Of a stretch of DNA of 55,678 nucleotides, positions 23,841-33,715 are shown one piece after another. Position numbers and translations under genes: made by a program. A model generated the notes under the pieces. The model searched no databases and was not told the DNA's origin. It was given only the letters and a program-made list of their open reading frames with translations. Position 1 is the first letter of the stretch, and every line of letters starts with the position of its first letter. Source of the stretch: Bacteroidota bacterium (lineage in GTDB: Bacteria; Bacteroidota; Bacteroidia; Flavobacteriales_C; GCA-002722245); contig JAPLEZ010000077.1 of assembly GCA_026390935.1 (NCBI GenBank), forward strand, positions 1 through 55,678, read 5' to 3'.

Positions 23841-24794
23841 ATGAAAGTAATTGACCATCTCAATAAGGCGAAATCCACGCTATTTTCTTTTGAAATTCTT
23901 CCTCCTCTTAGAGGGAAGGGAATTCAGGCAATTTATGAAGGAATTGATCCTTTGATAGAGTTTAATCCTTCATTTATCAATGTGACTTATCACAGGGAAG
24001 AATACGTGTATAAAAAAAGAGAGAAAGGCTATCTGGAAAAAATTGCTATTAAAAAGCGACCGGGAACTGTTGGGATTTGCGCAGCCATTCAATACAAATA
24101 TAAAATTGATGCAGTGCCTCACTTGATTTGCGGAGGTTTCAGTCAAGAAGAAACTGAAAATGCTTTGATTGATTTGTACTTTTTGGGCATCGACAATGTG
24201 TTGGCACTGCGAGGTGATCCATTGAAGTCGGAAGGGACCTTTGCTCCTGATCCTAACGGACATGCGCATGCCGTGGATTTAGTGAAGCAAATAGTACAAT
24301 TGAATAAGGGAATCTACCAGGAAGAAGACTTAAAAAATCCGATGCCAACAAATTTTTGTATTGGTGTAGCTGGCTATCCTGAAAAACATTTTGAAAGTCC
24401 CAATCCCACTATGGATCTTCAATACGTAAAAGACAAAGTGGATGCCGGTGCTGAATATATTGTTACGCAATTGTTTTACGACAATCAGAAATATTTTTCA
24501 TTCGTGGAGCGCTGTCGTGCAGCTGGAATTACTGTTCCTATTATTCCGGGGATGAAGCCAATTACTACTTTGAATCATATTAAAATGCTGCCTCGTACTT
24601 TTTTCATTGATTTTCCTGATGAATTGATGGTAGAACTGCACAAATGTACAAGCGATGACGAGGTGAAGGAAGTGGGGATAGCTTGGTCGATTCAGCAAAG
24701 TAAAGAGTTGAAGAAGGCTGGTGTGCCTGCGTTGCATTTTTATACAATGGGGAAATCGGAGGCGACGAAGAGGATTGTGAAGGAGATATTTTAG
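23841..24794 (+). CDS. metF: 5,10-methylenetetrahydrofolate reductase
   Basis: FAD-dependent enzyme making 5-methyl-THF for methionine synthesis. The TIM-barrel signature is clear: FSFEILPPLRGKG with the catalytic Glu near residue 18, INVTYHREEYV, LALRGDPLKSEGTF (about 125-138), FCIGVAGYPEKHFESPN, and ITQLFYDNQKYFSF-like FAD/folate contacts. Length 317 is typical. No methionine synthase gene is adjacent, and I do not recognise a SAM riboswitch upstream; a 25-codon GTG-start mini-frame lies at 23753-23830. It converges on the chalcone-isomerase-like gene without a palindrome, unlike most junctions here. Confidence 0.95.
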   Translation: MKVIDHLNKAKSTLFSFEILPPLRGKGIQAIYEGIDPLIEFNPSFINVTYHREEYVYKKREKGYLEKIAIKKRPGTVGICAAIQYKYKIDAVPHLICGGFSQEETENALIDLYFLGIDNVLALRGDPLKSEGTFAPDPNGHAHAVDLVKQIVQLNKGIYQEEDLKNPMPTNFCIGVAGYPEKHFESPNPTMDLQYVKDKVDAGAEYIVTQLFYDNQKYFSFVERCRAAGITVPIIPGMKPITTLNHIKMLPRTFFIDFPDELMVELHKCTSDDEVKEVGIAWSIQQSKELKKAGVPALHFYTMGKSEATKRIVKEIF

Positions 24795-24835
24795 TGTTGC
24801 ATTGCATATTGAAATTTGGTCGCTTCTTAAATCGA

Positions 24836-25396
24836 CTATTCCAATCCCAGCATTCCGTTTTTTAAAGCACCGTCTGCTGGTTCAATGCAAAACCAAATGC
24901 CAAATAAGGCTTTTTTGAAATCGAGACCAGGAATGGTTTTAATTAATTTTCCATTGATCAGTATTTGTGATCCCACACTTTTTTGGTACTGAATGGTGAT
25001 GATGTCGCCTACTTTAATTTCTGAAGTAAAACAGCTTTTGAAGTCGGTAATTTTTGAAGCAATTGGCTGCGTTTTTTGTTGCGTTGCGTTTAAAAAACCT
25101 TCGTCGACTGCAGAGATAAATTTAGCTCTTGTTATTTTATCACTCACTATCACAATGCGTATAGCCATGGATTCATCTTTGTTCATGGCATTGTCGCCAG
25201 TAGATATTTTGCTTTGCGTGTAATATCCGGCGACATATAAATCGATAAAAAACTTTTCGCGCAATCCAACACCATTCAAAGTTAGTTTGTTGCCCGCCTG
25301 AATAGAAGCAGGGAAAGTAATTCCTTCAATTGTTTTTTGTGCTTGAACTGAAAAACAAATTATCACGAAAAAGAGGCTAAAGATTCTGCGCATCAT
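24836..25396 (-). CDS. Chalcone isomerase-like exported protein
   Basis: A 186-residue exported member of the bacterial chalcone-isomerase-like family (Chalcone_3 type). A signal peptide (MMRRIFSLFFVIICFSVQAQ) is followed by the domain: LNGVGLREKFFIDLYVAGYYTQ, AIRIVIVSDKITRAKFISAVDEGF, and KALFGIWFC...LKNGMLG at the end. Bacterial members usually lack the plant catalytic residues and have unknown, possibly lipid- or fatty-acid-binding, roles in the periplasm. It starts 6 bases after the epimerase stop, so the two genes are probably co-transcribed. Confidence 0.85.
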   Translation of the reverse strand: MMRRIFSLFFVIICFSVQAQKTIEGITFPASIQAGNKLTLNGVGLREKFFIDLYVAGYYTQSKISTGDNAMNKDESMAIRIVIVSDKITRAKFISAVDEGFLNATQQKTQPIASKITDFKSCFTSEIKVGDIITIQYQKSVGSQILINGKLIKTIPGLDFKKALFGIWFCIEPADGALKNGMLGLE

Positions 25397-25402
25397 AATG
25401 TA

Positions 25403-26509
25403 TTATTTAATTACCGTTTTTTGAAGTGTGTTCAAATAGTTTTCATCAACACTAGCACCTAAACCAATTTGCTCAGGAACAGTGATTTCACCGTTGGGTC
25501 CATATGATATTCCTCCAATAACATGATCTTCTTTGAGCATGAGCGGAGAATCAAAATCAATATGAACAACATTTGCGCTGCTCAAAGCCAAATGCGCAGA
25601 AGCAGTGAAAGCCAATCGCGATTCCAAAAATCCGCCAATTTGCATTTTCATGTTAGCTGCTTCTGCAAGTTGAATGATTTTTAAGGATTTAAATATTCCT
25701 GAAGCTTTTCCCAGCTTAACGTTAATTTGATCGCAAGCCGATAAGTCAATCAATCTTTTTGCATCGTGATGATCGCAGCAGGATTCATCGGCCATGATGG
25801 ATATCGGACTCGCTTTTTTTATTTTGGGTAAGTGCATGAAATCCCAGCGAGGAATGGGTTCTTCGCAATGCTGAATTTTATAAGGAGCAAGTGCTGTTAA
25901 AATATCAAGTGCTTCTTCGGCTTTCCAACCCTGATTGGCGTCAATTCTCAAAGGAATAGTAACGCCAACTGCTTCACGAATTTTTTTGATGCGCTCTACA
26001 TCCTGTTCTTTGCTTCCGCCTAATTTTACTTTGATGAATTGAAATCCATTGGCAATTATTTTTTTTGCATCAGCAGCCATTTTATCAGCGCTGTCAATGC
26101 TGATGGTGTAATCGGTTAAAATAGTTTTGTTTTTGTTCCCTTTCAAAAACGCATACAAAGGAAGTTGTGCGTTTTGCGCTGCTATGTCGTATAGCGCAAT
26201 ATCAAAAGCACTTTTTATGCTTGAGTTTCCGTATATCGTAGCATCCATCACCGAAGAACATTCGGCAATATCCAAAGGATTTTTACCAAGTAAATTTTGA
26301 GCTAAATATTTTCCTACAACACAACCCGATTCCATACTTTCGCCATTGATGGTTTTAAACGGACAACATTCTCCGTATCCACTTAAACCATTGTCGGTTT
26401 TAATTACAACAATAATGTTTTCGGCATATTCATGTGAACCCAAAGAAATGATAAATGGTTCTTTCAGTTTTATCGGTGATGGATAAATTTCAATTTGATT
26501 GATTTTCAT
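25403..26509 (-). CDS. Dipeptide epimerase (enolase superfamily; L-Ala-D/L-Glu epimerase type)
   Basis: Mandelate-racemase/muconate-lactonising subgroup enzyme, 368 residues. The two-base catalytic set is visible: Lys160-Val-Lys162 (FIKVKLGG) and Lys265 (NVKLGK). The metal ligands are Asp190 (RIDANQGW), Glu216 (HCEEP) and Asp241 (MADES). This arrangement fits the dipeptide epimerases that recycle murein peptides. Downstream is the chalcone-isomerase-like gene. The exact dipeptide cannot be decided from sequence; related enzymes use other substrates. Confidence 0.88.
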   Translation of the reverse strand: MKINQIEIYPSPIKLKEPFIISLGSHEYAENIIVVIKTDNGLSGYGECCPFKTINGESMESGCVVGKYLAQNLLGKNPLDIAECSSVMDATIYGNSSIKSAFDIALYDIAAQNAQLPLYAFLKGNKNKTILTDYTISIDSADKMAADAKKIIANGFQFIKVKLGGSKEQDVERIKKIREAVGVTIPLRIDANQGWKAEEALDILTALAPYKIQHCEEPIPRWDFMHLPKIKKASPISIMADESCCDHHDAKRLIDLSACDQINVKLGKASGIFKSLKIIQLAEAANMKMQIGGFLESRLAFTASAHLALSSANVVHIDFDSPLMLKEDHVIGGISYGPNGEITVPEQIGLGASVDENYLNTLQKTVIK

Positions 26510-26542
26510 GGATGCAAATTAAAGTATTAAATTTAAAAACGT

Positions 26543-27013
26543 ATGAATGATTTTACTGCCATAGATTTTGAAACTGCTAATTACAAAGGTTTTTCCATTT
26601 GCCAGATTGGGCTCGTTAGGGTGGAGAACAACGAAGTAGTTAAAACCATTAATCAGCTAATTTGTCCGCCGGGGAATTACTACATTTCAAGATTCATTGA
26701 TATTCACGGCATCACTCCCGAGCATACTGCTGCGGCTCCTACCTTTGAAGAGGTGTGGGGACACATTAAAAAGTATATTGAAGATCAGGTTTTAGTGGCA
26801 CACAATGCGTCTTTCGATTGCTCTTGTTTGAAACAGGTTTTGGCTTATTATGACTTGGCAGAAGTGAAGTACGAAAGACAATGCACTTACAAGATTTATA
26901 AAAAAGGATTGTCGAAAATTTGCGAAGAACAGGGGATACAGTTGAATCATCATGATGCTTTGAGTGATGCAATGGCTTGCGCGGAATTGTATAAAAGATA
27001 TTTGAATAAGTAA
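26543..27013 (+). CDS. DEDDh 3'-5' exonuclease (DnaQ/RNase T family)
   Basis: A 156-residue exonuclease domain with no fused partner. All five acidic/His residues are visible: Asp and Glu in AIDFETAN (about 8-10), Asp in HNASFDCSCL (about 90), and the HxxxxD of HHDALSDAMACAEL (about 137-142). It resembles DNA polymerase III epsilon-like proteins, but the length suggests a stand-alone repair or RNA-trimming enzyme. It starts 33 bases from the divergent epimerase start. Downstream is a repeat region. Confidence 0.9.
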   Translation: MNDFTAIDFETANYKGFSICQIGLVRVENNEVVKTINQLICPPGNYYISRFIDIHGITPEHTAAAPTFEEVWGHIKKYIEDQVLVAHNASFDCSCLKQVLAYYDLAEVKYERQCTYKIYKKGLSKICEEQGIQLNHHDALSDAMACAELYKRYLNK

Positions 27014-27020
27014 TTTCATT

Positions 27021-27160
27021 TTACTTTTTCCTTGATGAAAAAGTAACAAAAAATCAAGAGCTAAGAGATGCTGCTACCGCACGAAAAACCTTTCACACGC
27101 TCGCCTCTTAGCTCGGGCTCTCGCACGAAGTTAGTTGCCCGTTTTGTGAAGTTCGATTTT
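27021..27160. repeat. Hairpin and repeat tract between exonuclease and membrane hydrolase genes
   Basis: TTACTTTTTC (27021-27030) pairs with GAAAAAGTAA (27037-27046), followed by ATCAAGAGCTAAGAG and a second inverted pair (GAGCTAAGAG near 27057-27066 with CTCTTAGCTC near 27106-27115). The first hairpin resembles the sequence after the chitinase gene. Likely a terminator for the exonuclease gene plus a dispersed repeat. Confidence 0.6.
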
Positions 27161-27223
27161 GATTTTAATAGTTAAATAAAACAATATTGTTACAAGGTTT
27201 AAGTTTCACACAAAACTCTCTCT

Positions 27224-28024
27224 ATGGATCTTTTATCTCACATTTTATCAGGATTGGCGATTAGCACTGTTATAGTATCTTTTGCAGATGTTTCAAAAAA
27301 ACACAAGGCTGTAATTTTGTTTTGCGGGGCGTTGGGAGGTGGATTTCCCGACTTTGATGTGCTTTCGCACTGGAGTCAGTTTGATACTACCTTCGGAAAG
27401 TTTTTTGAGTTGGATCTTCCTGGCACACAAATTTACCATAGCAAACGCTGGTATTCGCATCATGCTTTCTTGCACTCGGTAACCGCTGCTGCTTTGATTG
27501 CTGCGTTGATCGGTTGTATCATTTATCTTTTCAAAAGAAGATCAAATACTTTCAAGCAATCATTTTACGACAGCAGATACATTATGCTGGCTTTTTTTCT
27601 TGGATTTTGCGTGCATCTGTTGGAAGATATGCCAACACCAACTTATGCATGGGGTGGTGTAAATTTCCTGTGGCCGAGCGGAGTTTATTTTGGAGGCACT
27701 GGCGAAATTTGGTGGTGGAACAACTATGATTTATTCCTCATCATATTCGGTGTTATAGTGATCAATGCCGCTGTTTTAATTGTTCGTTCCTACTTAAAAT
27801 TCAACGCGGGCATTATTTCAACAATTATTTTGTTTAGCGGTGTTAGTTTATACCTCTATAAAATGAAAACTCGACCGTTTGATTTCAATTATCAAAAGGC
27901 TGAGCACGGCAAAGTATTTTGGGAGTACGAACAAAAATCAAAAGCCATTCAAAAGGAGATACTGGGGGAGAAAGTTTATGGAATTATGGAAGAATTAGAC
28001 AATCATATACCACTTTGGTTTTGA
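27224..28024 (+). CDS. Membrane-bound metal-dependent hydrolase (YdjM/DUF457 type)
   Basis: A 266-residue inner-membrane protein with four or more helices. His and Asp residues typical of the family are near the start (MDLLSHILSGLAIS), at GGGFPDFDVLSH (about 39-50), in SHHAFLHSVTAAAL (about 77-90), and in GFCVHLLEDMPTPTYAWGG (about 127-145). These form the predicted metal site. The role in the cell is unknown; some members are linked to the SOS response, which I cannot show here. It lies alone between the repeat region and the chitinase gene, 56 bases upstream of the latter. Confidence 0.8.
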   Translation: MDLLSHILSGLAISTVIVSFADVSKKHKAVILFCGALGGGFPDFDVLSHWSQFDTTFGKFFELDLPGTQIYHSKRWYSHHAFLHSVTAAALIAALIGCIIYLFKRRSNTFKQSFYDSRYIMLAFFLGFCVHLLEDMPTPTYAWGGVNFLWPSGVYFGGTGEIWWWNNYDLFLIIFGVIVINAAVLIVRSYLKFNAGIISTIILFSGVSLYLYKMKTRPFDFNYQKAEHGKVFWEYEQKSKAIQKEILGEKVYGIMEELDNHIPLWF

Positions 28025-28080
28025 TAAAATGAAATCTCTTCCTATCTTTTAATCCGCAATTTTATTAAACTACTACTCCG

Positions 28081-29397
28081 ATGAAAAGAAACTTACTCTT
28101 TGCAGTATCCTGTATTTTATTTGTATCCACCGTGTTTGCGCAGCTTCCATGTAATGTGATGTTGGGTTATTATCAAACTTCATGGGGAACCGCTGTGCGA
28201 TTGAAAGATGTGAATGCCAACTACAATGTGTTTGCTCTGGCTTTTATGGAAGCTGGTGGCGGTGATCAATTACCAGACAATAACACGGTTGATAAATTGA
28301 AACTCTATTCTACTAGCGATGCAAACCTTCGCGCTGATATATTGACTGTACAAGGACAAGGGAAAAAAGTATTATTGAGTGTTGGCGGTGCTTCGGGTTC
28401 GTTCAAGCTTACTTCCACCAATGATGTCAACACTTTTGTGAGTAAAATGAAAACTACTATCCAATCTTATAAGCTCGATGGAATGGATCTCGATATGGAG
28501 CGATCAATTTATCTGCAGCAATTGGCGGGTGGAACAATTACCAGTCCGGAAGCCCATATATCCAACCTTATTTCTGGACTGCAGCAATTGTTGGCTTGGT
28601 ATCAAACTACGTACAGTAAAAAAATGATTTTAACGATGGTGCCTGAAGTGGCCTACACTACAGGTGGAATGTCAAATTATATGTCGAGTACTTATGGTGT
28701 TGCTTATTTGCCAATTATTGAAGCTTTAAGAAATGATATTGATTTGGTTATGGTTCAATTATACAACGCATCGGGGGGTAGTTATGGATTGGATGGCAGT
28801 GTTTACAATCAGGGAACTGTAGATTTTATTGTTAGTCAGACAGAGGCCATGATCAAAGGCTTCACTTGTAAAAACAGCAAAGGGAAATACAATGGTTTGA
28901 AGGCATCTCAAATTGCGGTTTGTTTGCCTGCAACATCTACCTCTGGAGGTGGGTACGTTTCAACTACTAGTGTTAAATCTGCAATTAACTACTTGCGAGG
29001 TGTTGGTTCAAAACCCGGAACTTATACTTTGCAAAAAGCAGGTGGTTATCCAGGTTTAAGAGGAATGGCAACGTGGTCGGTACAAAATGATTTGGATGGT
29101 GGGTATACTTTTGCAAACAATTTCGCCACAATTTTCACTTCGTGTTTGTCGACAGAAACCGATGAAATTGCAGTTGCTTCTGCTTTGAATTTATATCCCA
29201 ATCCGGCAGCAGATCAGCTCACTGTTGAAAGTGAATTGCTTCAGAGTCAAACTTTAAGTATTTACAATGCCTTCGGACAATTGGTGTTGCAGCAAAATAT
29301 TGCTGATGTTAAAACTATTTTGGATATTTCTTCTCTAAGCTCAGGATTTTATACACTTAGTGTTGGGGGCGAAGCGAGGAAGATTGTTGTAGAATAA
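28081..29397 (+). CDS. Secreted GH18 chitinase-like enzyme with T9SS sorting tail
   Basis: Glycoside hydrolase family 18 protein of 438 residues. The signal peptide ends about residue 20 (STVFAQ). The catalytic motif DGMDLDME is at 133-140, with Glu140 as proton donor. The upstream LLSVGGASGS (98-107) is the second GH18 signature. The last 75 residues form a type A T9SS sorting domain (LYPNPAADQLTVES, GFYTLSVGGEARKIVVE). So it should be exported and released or surface-bound, cutting chitin or related beta-1,4-GlcNAc polymers. No chitin-binding domain is seen. It ends facing psd across a hairpin. Confidence 0.93.
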   Translation: MKRNLLFAVSCILFVSTVFAQLPCNVMLGYYQTSWGTAVRLKDVNANYNVFALAFMEAGGGDQLPDNNTVDKLKLYSTSDANLRADILTVQGQGKKVLLSVGGASGSFKLTSTNDVNTFVSKMKTTIQSYKLDGMDLDMERSIYLQQLAGGTITSPEAHISNLISGLQQLLAWYQTTYSKKMILTMVPEVAYTTGGMSNYMSSTYGVAYLPIIEALRNDIDLVMVQLYNASGGSYGLDGSVYNQGTVDFIVSQTEAMIKGFTCKNSKGKYNGLKASQIAVCLPATSTSGGGYVSTTSVKSAINYLRGVGSKPGTYTLQKAGGYPGLRGMATWSVQNDLDGGYTFANNFATIFTSCLSTETDEIAVASALNLYPNPAADQLTVESELLQSQTLSIYNAFGQLVLQQNIADVKTILDISSLSSGFYTLSVGGEARKIVVE

Positions 29398-29399
29398 CT

Positions 29400-29485
29400 T
29401 TCTTTTACTTTTTCATCAAGATAAATGCTTTGCATTCGCTAATACCTTAAAAAGAAAAATAGATTATTGGCAAAAAGTAAGAAAG
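29400..29485. terminator. Two-way terminator-like hairpin between chitinase and psd
   Basis: CTTTCTTTTACTTTTT (29400-29415) pairs with AAAAAGTAAGAAAG (29472-29485) across a loop. It lies between converging genes and has A/T-rich arms that place T-runs on either strand. Related to the hairpin at 27021-27046. Confidence 0.5.
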
Positions 29486-29489
29486 CAAA

Positions 29490-30146
29490 TTATTTCAACT
29501 CAGCAATACTCGTGATTCCTCCTTTCACAACATCATCAATTTTCACTTTGATATCTGTTCCGATTGGGAAGAATAAATCCACACGTGAGCCGAACTTAAT
29601 AAAACCAAATTCAGCACCCTGAACAGCTTTGTCGCCTTCTTTTGAGTAGAAAACAATGCGACGTGCAAGGAAGCCTGCGATTTGACGGAAAAGTACTTCT
29701 TGTTTATTCACTTGGTTTTCAATAACTATAGTGGAGCGCTCATTTTCTGTGGAGCTTTTCGGATGCCATGCTACCAAATATTTTCCGGGGTGATATTTTA
29801 CATATTTCACAATGCCGCTGATAGGATTTCTATTTACATGCACATTAATTGGCGACATGAAAATTGACACTTGAATGCGCTTGTCTTTGAAATATTCTGT
29901 TTCAGTAGTTTCTTCAATCACTACCACTTTTCCATCACAAGGCGCAATTACACCTAAATCACTTAATGTGGTGTGTCTTTTCGGATTGCGGAAGAATTGC
30001 AAAACCAAAACCAGCAAAAATGCAGCAATGGCATAAGCAAGAAAATGAACAATAGGGTAGCACGTGAAATATAGTGCGCTAAAAACTACTAGTCCGGCAA
30101 CAAGTAATGTAATTATGATGGTTGGAATTCCTTCTCTGTGTATCAT
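29490..30146 (-). CDS. psd: Phosphatidylserine decarboxylase family protein
   Basis: Short-form decarboxylase of 218 residues that makes phosphatidylethanolamine (or the archaetidyl equivalent) at the inner membrane. N-terminal membrane segments (about 10-48) precede the catalytic region. The self-cleavage site is in FIKFGSRVDLFFP near residue 185, where Gly-Ser gives the pyruvoyl group. APCDGKVVVIE and SPINVHVNRNPISG are conserved. It is the last gene of an rsfS-ftsH-cdsA-OMP-psd run; cdsA makes the CDP-diacylglycerol that feeds this route. Confidence 0.94.
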   Translation of the reverse strand: MIHREGIPTIIITLLVAGLVVFSALYFTCYPIVHFLAYAIAAFLLVLVLQFFRNPKRHTTLSDLGVIAPCDGKVVVIEETTETEYFKDKRIQVSIFMSPINVHVNRNPISGIVKYVKYHPGKYLVAWHPKSSTENERSTIVIENQVNKQEVLFRQIAGFLARRIVFYSKEGDKAVQGAEFGFIKFGSRVDLFFPIGTDIKVKIDDVVKGGITSIAELK

Positions 30147-30188
30147 CTGCTGAATATTAAATTTTTGATGTGGGCGTAAAAATAGAAA

Positions 30189-30752
30189 TTAAAATTTCAA
30201 TCCCAATTCCGCTCTGATGCCAACATCGTTTTGGTAAATAAATGAATTGCTTATTCGTTCGTAAATGCCAATGCCAAATATGATTCCGTAGGTTGATTTT
30301 GGAATGATGAATAATTCCTGAATGGGCGCCAATCCTATGATAGGGTGGGTGATTGTTTTTCCGTACACATCTGATAGTTGTTCTGTGCTTAAAGGAATTT
30401 GTAAACCTAAGTTGATCCAGAAATTATCGCTAATATTTCGACAAGCAGAAATTCCAGGCATAAAAAAATTGAGGGGGGAAGTCAAAAAATTGAGCTGACT
30501 GAAATTTCCTGATTTTACTGATATGTTTTCTACCGACAAAGAAAGCGGAAAGTACCAGCCTTTCACATCTGCTTTTGGAAAGCGGTAGTAAGTGAATCCG
30601 TATCCATTGGAATACATACCTGTTTTGTATGAAAGGCTAAACATTCCAATGCGGTGTGCTGAAGGTAAATTGATGCTGATTGTTGAGTCTTGGGCATTTA
30701 ATTGTGCTAATCCCGAAAGCATCAAGACAAAACAAATGAATTTACTTTTCAT
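30189..30752 (-). CDS. Outer-membrane beta-barrel-like protein of unknown function
   Basis: A 187-residue exported protein. The signal peptide (MKSKFICFVLMLSGLAQLNAQ) is cleaved about residue 21. The rest alternates hydrophobic and polar residues with aromatic ends (YKTGMYSNGYGFTYYRF, GIIFGIGIYERISNSF) and finishes in an aromatic residue (ELGLKF), all consistent with an eight-strand outer-membrane barrel. It is inserted between cdsA and psd in the same direction, with gaps of 15 and 42 bases. I do not recognise a named family. Confidence 0.72.
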   Translation of the reverse strand: MKSKFICFVLMLSGLAQLNAQDSTISINLPSAHRIGMFSLSYKTGMYSNGYGFTYYRFPKADVKGWYFPLSLSVENISVKSGNFSQLNFLTSPLNFFMPGISACRNISDNFWINLGLQIPLSTEQLSDVYGKTITHPIIGLAPIQELFIIPKSTYGIIFGIGIYERISNSFIYQNDVGIRAELGLKF

Positions 30753-30767
30753 TTTTGCTTTCCGAAA

Positions 30768-31601
30768 TTAAGAAAGTGCAGAGTACACCTTGATTAAAAA
30801 ATAAACCATCGGAGCAGCAAGCAATAAACCGTCGAAACGATCGAGGATTCCCCCATGTCCTGGAAGTATAGTTCCTGAATCTTTTATGCCTAAACTTCTT
30901 TTGAGCATTGATTCTGCTAGGTCACCCAAGGTTCCGAAGATTACCACGGTTAGTGCCATTAACAGCCAAAAAACCAAGGTGTAACTTTGGAAAATAGAAT
31001 GACAAACGAAGCCGATGATTAAAGCAGCAATAGCGCCACCAATAAATCCTTCCCACGATTTTTTAGGAGAAATCCTTTCAAATAATTTGTGCTTTCCGTA
31101 CTTGGTTCCTGAGAAATAAGCACCGGTATCGTTTGCCCACAGCATGAAAAAGAAAGCAAATGCGATATCAAATTTGCGGGTGGAGAAAGTTGCCATTTCT
31201 TCGTAATTGGCTACAAGTAAAAATCCGAAAGGAAGAATCACATAACCAATTCCAGAGATCGTGAGTGCAATATTAGTGAATGGCTGATCCGTTTTTCTAT
31301 ATAGTTCGGCAATGAAGATGCACACTACTAATGGAATTGAAAGTGAAGCCCAAGCCATGTAATTGTGATCCAGCGTATACGCAATGAAAGAACAGTAAGC
31401 GAGTGCGCCGATTAACAATCCTAATATTCTGTTGGGTTGAATGACTGAGTTTTTAAAAAGACCGTAAAACTCATTCAGTCCAATTAAAGATATCACAGCA
31501 AACAGCGCAGCGAATGTGGCAAAGCTATACCACATGGCGCTCAGCAGAACCAGCACAAATAAAATACCGGTAGTAGCTCTTTGTGAAAGATTACTCTTCA
31601 A
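30768..31601 (-). CDS. cdsA: Phosphatidate cytidylyltransferase
   Basis: Integral membrane enzyme making CDP-diacylglycerol from phosphatidate and CTP. The family signature is complete near the C-terminus: SMLKRSLGIKDSGTILPGHGG followed by ILDRFDG (about 233-262). Eight or so membrane helices; 277 residues is normal. The start is a TTG at 31601, 1 base after the ftsH stop; the first ATG downstream would remove part of the first helix, so I keep TTG. Downstream psd uses the pathway product. Confidence 0.94.
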   Translation of the reverse strand: MKSNLSQRATTGILFVLVLLSAMWYSFATFAALFAVISLIGLNEFYGLFKNSVIQPNRILGLLIGALAYCSFIAYTLDHNYMAWASLSIPLVVCIFIAELYRKTDQPFTNIALTISGIGYVILPFGFLLVANYEEMATFSTRKFDIAFAFFFMLWANDTGAYFSGTKYGKHKLFERISPKKSWEGFIGGAIAALIIGFVCHSIFQSYTLVFWLLMALTVVIFGTLGDLAESMLKRSLGIKDSGTILPGHGGILDRFDGLLLAAPMVYFLIKVYSALS

Positions 31602-31602
31602 A

Positions 31603-33699
31603 TTAAAAGTCTAAATTAATTTGAAGTGGCGGTTTTTTATCTTCTTTGTTCTCTTCTTTATCTTTTTCAGATGAGCTTTCACTTTCTTTATGAGTGAGAG
31701 GCTCTACTGTTTGATCCACTTTTTTTCCTTCTGCAACAACTTCAGGTTCTTTCTTTTCCTCAACAACTGTGGCCTTTTCTTCAACAACCACAACTTCTTC
31801 ACCCGGACGAGTACCAAAGATTGCTTCCAAATCTTCTTTAAAAATCACTTCTTTTTCCAAAAGCAAGCGGGCTAATTTGCCTAAAGATTCTTTGTGTTCA
31901 GACAAGATGTTTTTAGCAACAGTGTAGGCCTCTTCAATGATTTTGCGTACTTCAAAATCTATGGTTTCAGCTGTTTGCTCACTGTATGGTTTGGTGAGTG
32001 CATACTCATTGGCACCAGAGGAATCGTAATAACTAACGTTCCCAATTTTTTCGTTTAAGCCATATACCACTATCATCGACATGGCTTGTTTGGTTACTTT
32101 TTCCAAATCGCTCAACGCACCAGTAGAAATTTCTCCGAAAACAATTTGCTCGGCAGCTCTTCCTCCTAATGCGGCACACATCTCATGAAAAATTTGATCT
32201 TTCGTAGTGATTTGTCTTTCTTCAGGTAAATACCATGCAGCGCCTAATGAACGACCTCTAGGTACGATAGTAACTTTTAGTAAAGGTGAAGCGTGACGCA
32301 TAAACCAGCTTACTGTAGCGTGACCAGCTTCGTGGTAGGCGATGGTTTCTTTTTCCTTAGGAGTTATGATTTTGTTTTTCTTTTCCAATCCGCCAATAAT
32401 ACGGTCGACGGCATCCAGGAAATCCTGTTTGCCAACGGTTGATTTGTTGGTACGGGCAGCGATCAATGCAGCTTCGTTACAAATGTTGGCGATATCAGCA
32501 CCTGAAAAGCCAGGAGTTTGTTTGGCCAAAAATTCAACTTCAACTGTACTGTCGATTTTAATTGGTTTTAAATGTACTTTGAAAATGTCTTTTCTCTCAT
32601 TTAAATCAGGCATATCAACGTATATCATACGATCGAAACGACCAGCTCGCATCAAAGCTCTATCCAAAATATCAGCTCTGTTGGTAGCAGCCAAAACAAT
32701 AATTCCGCTGTTGGTACCAAAACCATCCATTTCAGTTAAAAGTTGGTTGAGTGTGTTTTCTCTTTCGTCGTTAGCGCCCTGCGCTGGATTTTTTCCACGA
32801 GCACGTCCAATGGCATCAATCTCATCAATGAAGATGATACAAGGTGCTTTTTCTTTGGCTTGTTTGAACAAGTCGCGCACCCTAGAAGCACCAACTCCCA
32901 CAAACATTTCCACGAAATCAGAACCTGATAAAGAGTAAAAAGGAACTTTAGCTTCACCTGCAACAGCTTTTGCTAACAAAGTCTTTCCAGTTCCTGGAGG
33001 CCCTACCAATAAAGCACCTTTAGGGATTTTGGCACCAAGTTCAGTATATTTTTTTGGGTGTTTTAAGAAATCAACAATCTCTTTAATTTCCACTTTAGCT
33101 TCTTCCAATCCGGCAACATCTGCAAAAGTGATATCCACTTTAGCGTCTTTATCGAAAAGGGTTGCTCGTGATTTACCGATATTGAAAATTTGTCCGCCAG
33201 GACCGCCGCCGCCGCCCATTCTGCGCATCATAAAGATCCAGAAAACAGCCATTACAGCTAGCAACAATAAAAATCCTGAAATACTTTCTAGGAAAGAATG
33301 CTCCCTGTTGTCATTGTCAACACTCACTTTGTGATTGGCAGGTGCTATTGCATTGTAGGCCTCAACTTCTTTTACAAAAATATCGGGCGAAGAAATATCG
33401 AAAGTGTAGTGCGGACCATTTTTAGATATTTTACTGTCGGCTTCCACCGATTTCAATTTTAAAATGGAATCATTCAGATAAGCTTCTACAAAAAATTTAT
33501 CGTCGAGTTTAACGATCACCATTTTTTTGATTTTCCCTTTCTCAAGAACATCTTTTTTAAATTCTGAGAAACCAATTTCCTTCGGTCCGCCTGGCATATC
33601 GTAGAATTGCCACACGAAGAAGAATCCGATAACCACAAGAACTACCCACTGAATCGGGAAATTCACTTTTGGTTTTTTTGGTAATTTAGATGATGACAT
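31603..33699 (-). CDS. ftsH: ATP-dependent zinc metalloprotease FtsH
   Basis: Membrane AAA+ protease that degrades damaged membrane proteins and regulatory proteins. Two membrane segments flank a periplasmic domain (about 17-31 and 139-157). The Walker A motif GPPGTGKT is at 233-240, Walker B ([11 protein letters not shown]) at about 288-298, the second-region-of-homology arginines in the [17 protein letters not shown] stretch (341-357), and the zinc site HEAGH at 456-460. A Glu/Lys-rich tail of about 65 residues ends the protein. Length 698 is normal for Bacteroidota. It lies 16 bases after rsfS and 1 base before cdsA. Confidence 0.98.
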   Translation of the reverse strand: MSSSKLPKKPKVNFPIQWVVLVVIGFFFVWQFYDMPGGPKEIGFSEFKKDVLEKGKIKKMVIVKLDDKFFVEAYLNDSILKLKSVEADSKISKNGPHYTFDISSPDIFVKEVEAYNAIAPANHKVSVDNDNREHSFLESISGFLLLLAVMAVFWIFMMRRMGGGGGPGGQIFNIGKSRATLFDKDAKVDITFADVAGLEEAKVEIKEIVDFLKHPKKYTELGAKIPKGALLVGPPGTGKTLLAKAVAGEAKVPFYSLSGSDFVEMFVGVGASRVRDLFKQAKEKAPCIIFIDEIDAIGRARGKNPAQGANDERENTLNQLLTEMDGFGTNSGIIVLAATNRADILDRALMRAGRFDRMIYVDMPDLNERKDIFKVHLKPIKIDSTVEVEFLAKQTPGFSGADIANICNEAALIAARTNKSTVGKQDFLDAVDRIIGGLEKKNKIITPKEKETIAYHEAGHATVSWFMRHASPLLKVTIVPRGRSLGAAWYLPEERQITTKDQIFHEMCAALGGRAAEQIVFGEISTGALSDLEKVTKQAMSMIVVYGLNEKIGNVSYYDSSGANEYALTKPYSEQTAETIDFEVRKIIEEAYTVAKNILSEHKESLGKLARLLLEKEVIFKEDLEAIFGTRPGEEVVVVEEKATVVEEKKEPEVVAEGKKVDQTVEPLTHKESESSSEKDKEENKEDKKPPLQINLDF

Positions 33700-33715
33700 A
33701 AAGCAATATTTTTAA

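Noticed and set aside
32342-32938. A 198-codon plus-strand reading frame opposite ftsH
   Set aside because: It is antisense to the conserved ATPase core; its length follows from the codon bias of ftsH, and its protein has no domain-like features.
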